A stretch of 11,313 nucleotides of DNA from Ichthyophonus hoferi (Eukaryota > Opisthokonta > Ichthyosporea > Ichthyophonida > Ichthyophonidae). Where the stretch lies: contig NAOQ01000043.1 of the NCBI GenBank assembly GCA_002751075.1, positions 3,784 through 15,096 of the forward strand, given 5' to 3'. Shown here one piece after another: positions 1-6,592 of the stretch (within the stretch, counting starts at the first letter, position 1; every line of letters begins with the position of its first letter). A program made the position numbers and the translations under genes. Below the pieces are notes generated by a model. The model saw only the letters and a program-made list of their open reading frames with translations. It did no database searches and was not told where the DNA came from.

Positions 1-1175
1 TGAATTGTATTAATTTTTTCCTGAAAATTATGTTTGAATTTTGGCTTAAATTTATATATTATTACCACAGCATATGTAGAGCGTAGTGTGGACATGGTAA
101 TTTGAGTGACTGTATATTGTTATAGGATAGAACATTGGCTTGAAACTTGTGTTTGGTTAGTTTTTGGACCAATTTAAAGATCTGATTAAGTCATATGAAA
201 TTGAAACTTCTACATGGTTTTACTTTTTTTTTTTCCCTTAATAAGCTTATTAATATTATAATTACAGAAAATTTATTATTATAGCCTCTATGCCTATAGT
301 AAGGACTGATCTAAATGCTGTCCTTGCACTAAAGAGTGTATTTACTTGATGGCATAGCCGTCTGAGATATTTATTTCTATTCTTATTAATGTTACTTTGT
401 AATTGGGTTACGATCAGTAGTTCATGTGATTTATGACGCAAGTTTCACAACCTATTTCTCTAGTTCTAAATGAGCGGTTCAGGTTACACTATGTGGCCCG
501 AAACTAATTAGATGATATTATGACTATTCCAAATAAGGTTACTTTTTTGTTTTACTGGACATTACGTCAGATCCAACCAATGAGTTGTGACATAATTACA
601 ATTCTAAATGGTATTAATTGCATGATTTTCGATAAGGTAATAATTCAGTATAAGATACATATCTTTTATAATAGAATATAATTGACACTATTGGTGATTG
701 TGTGTGATATTTGTCAAATGAATGTTAGGTACTGTCTATTATGACGCGGTACAAATAGATTTACACATAGGAGTTCATAGAACTGTTATGGTTGGTGTAC
801 GGACCTATAGATTGTCCTGTGTCTATCTAATAGAGTACGGTGACAATGGTATTTTAATCAACTATCGTGTATATAATTAAATACATACATATTTATATTA
901 AATATTAACAGCCGGCCCTGATAGGCTGCTCTTTATAATATTAAAATTAATATGATGATATACCTAATCTGTCTATATTATATATAAGTATATATACCTA
1001 TATATGTATATATCATACCCTCCATTGGTAAGTTGATACTCTTTTTAAGTCTTTTTATTAAAACCAATCTCTAATCTCACTGGTCTCCGTCATCTCTTCT
1101 ATCCTATTATATGGCATCTTGTCATATGTTGATGCTATTCGGATATATCTAACCAATAGGAGGACTTGGTTGCAG
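1..1175 (+). other. Probable intron upstream of the first visible C2CD5 exon; no gene seen
   Basis: About 1.2 kb of AT-rich sequence with stops in all frames. I looked for the exon expected just upstream in C2CD5 (the Cys-rich stretch with paired Cys motifs and the following linker) and did not find it. An AT dinucleotide-like stretch lies at about 878-1015. A branch-point-like TCTAAC at 1148-1153 sits about 22 bases before the AG ending at 1175. The region is most likely intron of the same gene. Confidence 0.6.
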
Positions 1176-1297
1176 GTGAAGCCAATGCGATTGCCGTAAG
1201 TGAGGCTATACCATTTTTAGAGTATGATATTCATAAACAGCTAATGAATAAACTGCGTGTACGTGGTATGAATGCCGTATTTGGTCTTAGAGTGCAG
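1176..1297 (+). CDS. C2CD5: C2CD5 exon a: YbjQ-like module, first half
   Basis: Encodes GEANAIAVSEAIPFLEYDIH followed by KQLMNKLRVRGMNAVFGLRV and Q. This aligns with the human C2CD5 segment AEANATAISNLLPFMEYEVH... up to FGLRIQ. The pattern of a helix, then GxNAxxGxR, is the YbjQ-like fold repeated in this family. The donor GTGGGT follows a CAG codon (phase 0). The start is uncertain: the AG at 1174-1175 gives a phase-1 entry with a well-spaced branch site, while the AG at 1158-1159 would add five residues (EDLVA) in phase 0. Confidence 0.88.
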
Positions 1298-4200
1298 GTG
1301 GGTTGGCTCCTTATCACGCCTTATGTGTTGGCAAATAAATTGTATTAGTGGTTGGAGGATCTTTGTGTGTTTTGATTGGGTGCGACATATATCTTTTTTT
1401 CTTTTTTTTTTGTTACTGGTAAAAGGTATTATACCATACCATACCATCTCATATTGTGTTCTTTTTTATAAATTATTTCCTATTGTCGCTATTGATCATA
1501 TAATAGTATATATGATAATATCATAGTATGATGTTGTGTATTAAAGTATTTATGATATTATAATAGTATAATGTTATGTATTATAGTATATATAGTAATA
1601 TCATAGTACACATGATATTGCATATAATGGTCTGATGGTATTTGCATTATTTTATTGGATAGTTAATGTCCCATGTCGTTTTAATTATAATTATAGTACA
1701 AATTGCACTAATAGTATTAATAAATTTAACTTTAAAAGTGGACATTCAATTGGTGCTGACTACCAGGGCGGGCTATAGATCTCCGTAGGAGAGACATTAC
1801 TTATGGGCCTGGCTGTAGGAACGGCCCTCTACCTTAAGGTAGGTGAGAATATAGTATATATGTGTACGTGTACCTTTGTATATGTCTCTAAAGAGACATG
1901 GACTAATGGTGTGAGGCATAAGTCTGTGTTATTCTCTAGGCTTACAATCATATATAAACCGAGAGAGGGAGAGATGCGTTCGTTTTATATAGTAGGTGCA
2001 AACAAGATTCCAAGTCATGCATGATTGTAAACCAATCACAACAGATATTGGTTACTATGTGTATCCCAACCAATCATTTTAGGGTAAATAGTTTACTATT
2101 AATAGTTCACTTTTAAAACAAAAGTCCTAAAATTATCAATTCAAAGGTTGATATATCCAAAATTATATAATATTTTTTTGAAAATTTACAAATATATTCA
2201 TGTGTTTTTGATAATTTAGTAATCTAATACTTTAATACATTATATATACATACTTCATGAAAATCATAGATTGCTTGGTTTCAAGGGGGTTTATTAAATA
2301 CATTTGAAAAGAATGGCAGGGGATTATATTTGCCCACGTCTACTTTAAACCAATCATATACTATCATATTATATTATTATATTGTTATATTATTGTATTA
2401 TTGTATTATTTTACTATTATTCTTATATTATTATACTATCATTATCATATTATTATACTGTTATACCATTATACTACCGTACTAGTCTACTATTACACTA
2501 AGTATTCTACTTACCCCCGTCTTACCTAACCCAATTATATAGGCCCTTCCCCCCCCTCCCCCTCCCCTATTCGCTACCCGTCAGGGCAATACCCTGGAAA
2601 CAGTGCCAGAAAACGATGAGTTTTGGAAAATAAAACAACAGGTAATTTAATTTTATCTCTGTGTTTCTATAGGTGTATATCAAGTGCCGAGGACTATGTA
2701 TATGTTTAGGTCTATATTGGTGTTTAAGTTTATGTATAGGTATGTGTATATATTGATGACTCATTCATGTTTTTATTGTTTTACTTTCTCACCCTCGTTG
2801 CTTGTTGTGTTTATATGTATTTGTATACAAAGATATCTTATGTCATTCCTATATGCTGCACCTTCATTCCCTCTCTCCCTTTCTCTCTCCCCCTCTCTCT
2901 ATATACACTTACATGGTTACCCTATGTACTGATATGGTGTGACTTGCTATAGATCATGCAAGCTGCCGAGGCCAACCGTGCGAGTTTATCCAAGGCATCT
3001 CAAAAAGAACTATATACACAGTAAGCTATGGCTATATCTACAGGGTGTATGATACTGATAAAGATTAAGATAGAGTGCTAGTACGTCATTAGTACGTCAT
3101 ACCACGCTATATAATGCATGTCAGTCTATAGCAGTAGTAGATTGCATTTGTCAAGCCTATAGGTATTTATGATGTAAGCATTGGTAGTCAATATTTCATT
3201 TTTGGCATTATTAGATGATTCCTTTGCAATAACCTACATGAATTAAAATTAAATTGTTCTATTCAAATCATTTACGTATGAGAATGTTTTAAAACCTATC
3301 TATTTTCTGTGCTTATTCATGACAGTAGGATATTTTACTATACTGGTATATTAAATAATATAATGGTAAGTCACCCTAATTTTTATTTAGTTTCTTTTCA
3401 TGGTTCTATCCATTGGTTAGTTTGGTTTGAAATAGAAACTAAAATAACCAATGAAAACACAATAGATTGTTGTAATTTTTTATAGGGATATGTTTTTGCG
3501 AGTCTTCATTTTGTACTATGTTATTTCTGATATTAAATAAGGATTGTATATTCATGCTGTATCATATCATACCCTACTATATCTTATCATATCCTATCAT
3601 GTACTATACTATCACATGCTATTCTAAACTACTATATCCTTATTCTGAGATATATAAAAAATGCAATATAGCCGTGAGTTCATTAACCTATGAAAACAGT
3701 GACATTCTCAAGCCGGACCCAATTTCTATTAGTGGAGAAACCGATGAATCTGTCCCATTGGTAGAGCCATACACACCCCTAGGGTACGATTCGCTTATCC
3801 TGCACGCTCTATCCTTATCATTACCTTTTGTTATCTGTATCATCCAATGACATGTGATTTTCCATCCCTCTATCTCTTATTCTTTTATTAATTCCCATCT
3901 CTTTTCTTTCTTATTTTATATTTTTATTACTGTCTATTCATTAGTGTATATCTCTATTAAATCTTAAGTGTTTTGTACCACCCCATCTATTGATTTACTC
4001 CCTTTCCGTAGATTTCTTATTTATTAGTCTATTTTTTTTTGAAATTGTCAAAATTTTAATTCTTTTGTTCAATAATTACCATGGATGTGTGTCTAGGGAG
4101 AACAGAGTGTAGGAAACATTGGGCTGTGTGTAATAATTATAACGTAAACATTCTACTGGTAGGCGGAGGGGAGTAAAGAGAAGGCATTGATAATCTATTA

Positions 4201-5115
4201 TAGTAATATACTTGCATACCATGTGCCAGAGTGATTATATTGCTTGGATTCCTGTATATGGATATCTTACGTAAGGCCTAGTTTAGAAAAACATTTGCTG
4301 CATATTCCCCCGACCAATAAACTAACTAACCTCCAATCTTCAACATCCAATCATAACCCTCCCATAATAGCATACTGGATTTAATTGCAATATATAAATC
4401 AATACCTTTATACCTCAATTAATACATAATTCAATCATTTTCTATTATTAAAACATTACATAAATATGTATAGGTTTATGACGCAAGCTCTACCTCCTAT
4501 CATAACCGTCCAATAATAACCCTTTTTTATCACGTGCAGGGAGCTAAGTAGTAGCAGTTCTGATAGTGAGGATGACTGGCCAATCGGATCACTGGATAGA
4601 TCTACCCAGGTCATGGAGGTAGACGATGAAGCTGATGAGGTAGGATACAAAGATACTATTGGGGTATTATCATGGGCCATAATGACCTTATATAGTTCAT
4701 GGCCTCATGCTCTATGATATATGATGGGTACACACATACATGCATGCAATACTTTCTCTGTATTGGTTCGGTGTCAGTCACAGACAGCCTCATTGGAAGA
4801 GGTGGAGTAGCAGTGAACACTTCTTTGATAGGGTGGTGTATGTATACTTCACATATGGCACATCTCTCCCCCTTTCCTCCTCTTTCCTCTCTTTATCACA
4901 TTCTTTAATAATTTCTATCCTGCCATCTAGTCCTATATAATTAGTAATAATAAGGTACGTTGGTTACTATGACTACTAGTAAGCTATATAAGGTAACTGT
5001 AGTCACGTGATAATTAGGTCTCATCCAATCATTCTATTTTAACTGCTTCCTATCGATTAGTTTTATATCATATGTTTTCTCTAATAATATGGAATATACA
5101 TCCATACACAGGAAG

Positions 5116-5148
<33 letters not shown>

Positions 5149-6542
5149 GTCTATCTATCTACCTATCTATCTATCTAACTAACTCCATGGTTCCCCCTAG
5201 GATAGTATGATGGTCCTGTTAGACCCCCCCACCCGTGATAATTTCTCCTTCTGCACCACCCAATACCTACCAGGCCTGCCGTCCGGTACTGAAACATGTT
5301 CAATACAGGTATACATATAGGTCTATATATGTGTATATGTATGTATGTATGTATGTATGCATATAGGTATGTATGTATATATGTATGTATGTATGCATCT
5401 TTTTTCAAGTTAAAATAATTAGCTACTCTAGAACGGCACTGTTATTTCTAGATTTAACTTGAATAAATATAAATAGCTTAGATAATTGGCATAGTTCCAG
5501 AAGTAAAACTGAAACCAGAACATTAAAAAAATAGAAGAGAAACTACTAGTCACTATTAAAAATTGTTACCTACCTACCTACATACGTACATACATAATGC
5601 ATACATGTATACTTATATACATCAATATCAAGTAGTACAGTATTACAATAGAATACTAGTATAATAGTATAATAGTATAATAGTATAATAGATAATAGTA
5701 CAATAGTACAATAATATAGCAGTATAATAGTATAATAGTATACTAGTATAACAGTATAACAATAGAATATGAGTTTTACGTGAAGCATATCATAGATTAC
5801 TCATCATTTATTGATTAATGTAAACCAATAACAGATGGTCTCAATGATTCGACGATTACAATTTGACCTTCAGCCCGAGAAGCCGCTAAATGGTTCGTTT
5901 GCCAAAGCCTTTCAACAGATACAACAGGGTTTATGCTTCAAATTACGACGTTTCAAACCCTGTATTCTGGCTAATTTAAGATATAACCTGCAGGTGGGTA
6001 CTGGTAATGATATATATGTATATTATATTATAGTATAGGATATTATATTATACTGTATTGTATTGTATTGTATTGTATTGTATTGTATTGTACTGTATTA
6101 TATTATACTATATTATGATGTATTGTATTATGTTGTATTATATTATATTATATTATATTATTTCTAAGTTTTAAAACTATGTGTTGAGAAACATTCTCAA
6201 TGGTTAGACCTCTAGGTAACCTAATAAAGCTATAGTTAGCCATATATGATAGGTTAAGACAGAGGAGAGGATGAATGATTGTATGATTATTAACCAACTA
6301 GAGGTAATAAATATTTAAGTGACCAATGAAGGGACGGGGCTGGGGGTGGTGGTGGTGGGGGGGTAGATGAGTGAGGGGCTAGATGATGCAGTGTTGATTA
6401 CAGCCACAGCTATGGTGATGGGTACAAGTAAAGCACCTACAGGTAGGTATACTTGGTATATTACTGCTAGTATTGGTAGGCATAGTAGTATTAAGGATGT
6501 CGTTACTATCACGTTACTATTACTATTACTATGATTATTATG

Positions 6543-6592
<50 letters not shown>

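Larger units (their letters stand above)
5309..5834 (+). other. C2CD5: C2CD5 intron with GTAT and TAATAG repeats
   Basis: A 526-base intron carrying a GTAT microsatellite next to the donor, a CTAC run at about 5569-5582, and a TATAATAG-type repeat. The acceptor AATAACAG follows a TAAACCAAT motif. No exon is seen. Confidence 0.75.
5994..6366 (+). other. C2CD5: C2CD5 intron ending in a G-rich tract
   Basis: A 373-base intron. It opens with a TATTG microsatellite and ends with a purine tract (about 6328-6363) directly before the TAG acceptor. No exon is seen. Confidence 0.75.

Noticed and set aside
2684-2952. Overlapping plus-strand frames with Ser/Leu/Pro-rich text
   Set aside because: They derive from the CT-rich stretch of an intron and match nothing recognised.
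4083-4185. GC-richer patch considered as an extra C2CD5 exon
   Set aside because: No open frame with family similarity, and the flanking exons already join in phase without it.
5570-5788. Minus-strand 72-residue hydrophobic open frame
   Set aside because: Its Tyr/Leu/Ile-rich text comes directly from the TATAATAG microsatellite in an intron.
6315-6512. Minus-strand membrane-like open frame of 65 residues
   Set aside because: It is antisense to the conserved C2CD5 exon at 6367-6442 and includes the G-rich tract read as Pro/Thr. No independent support.
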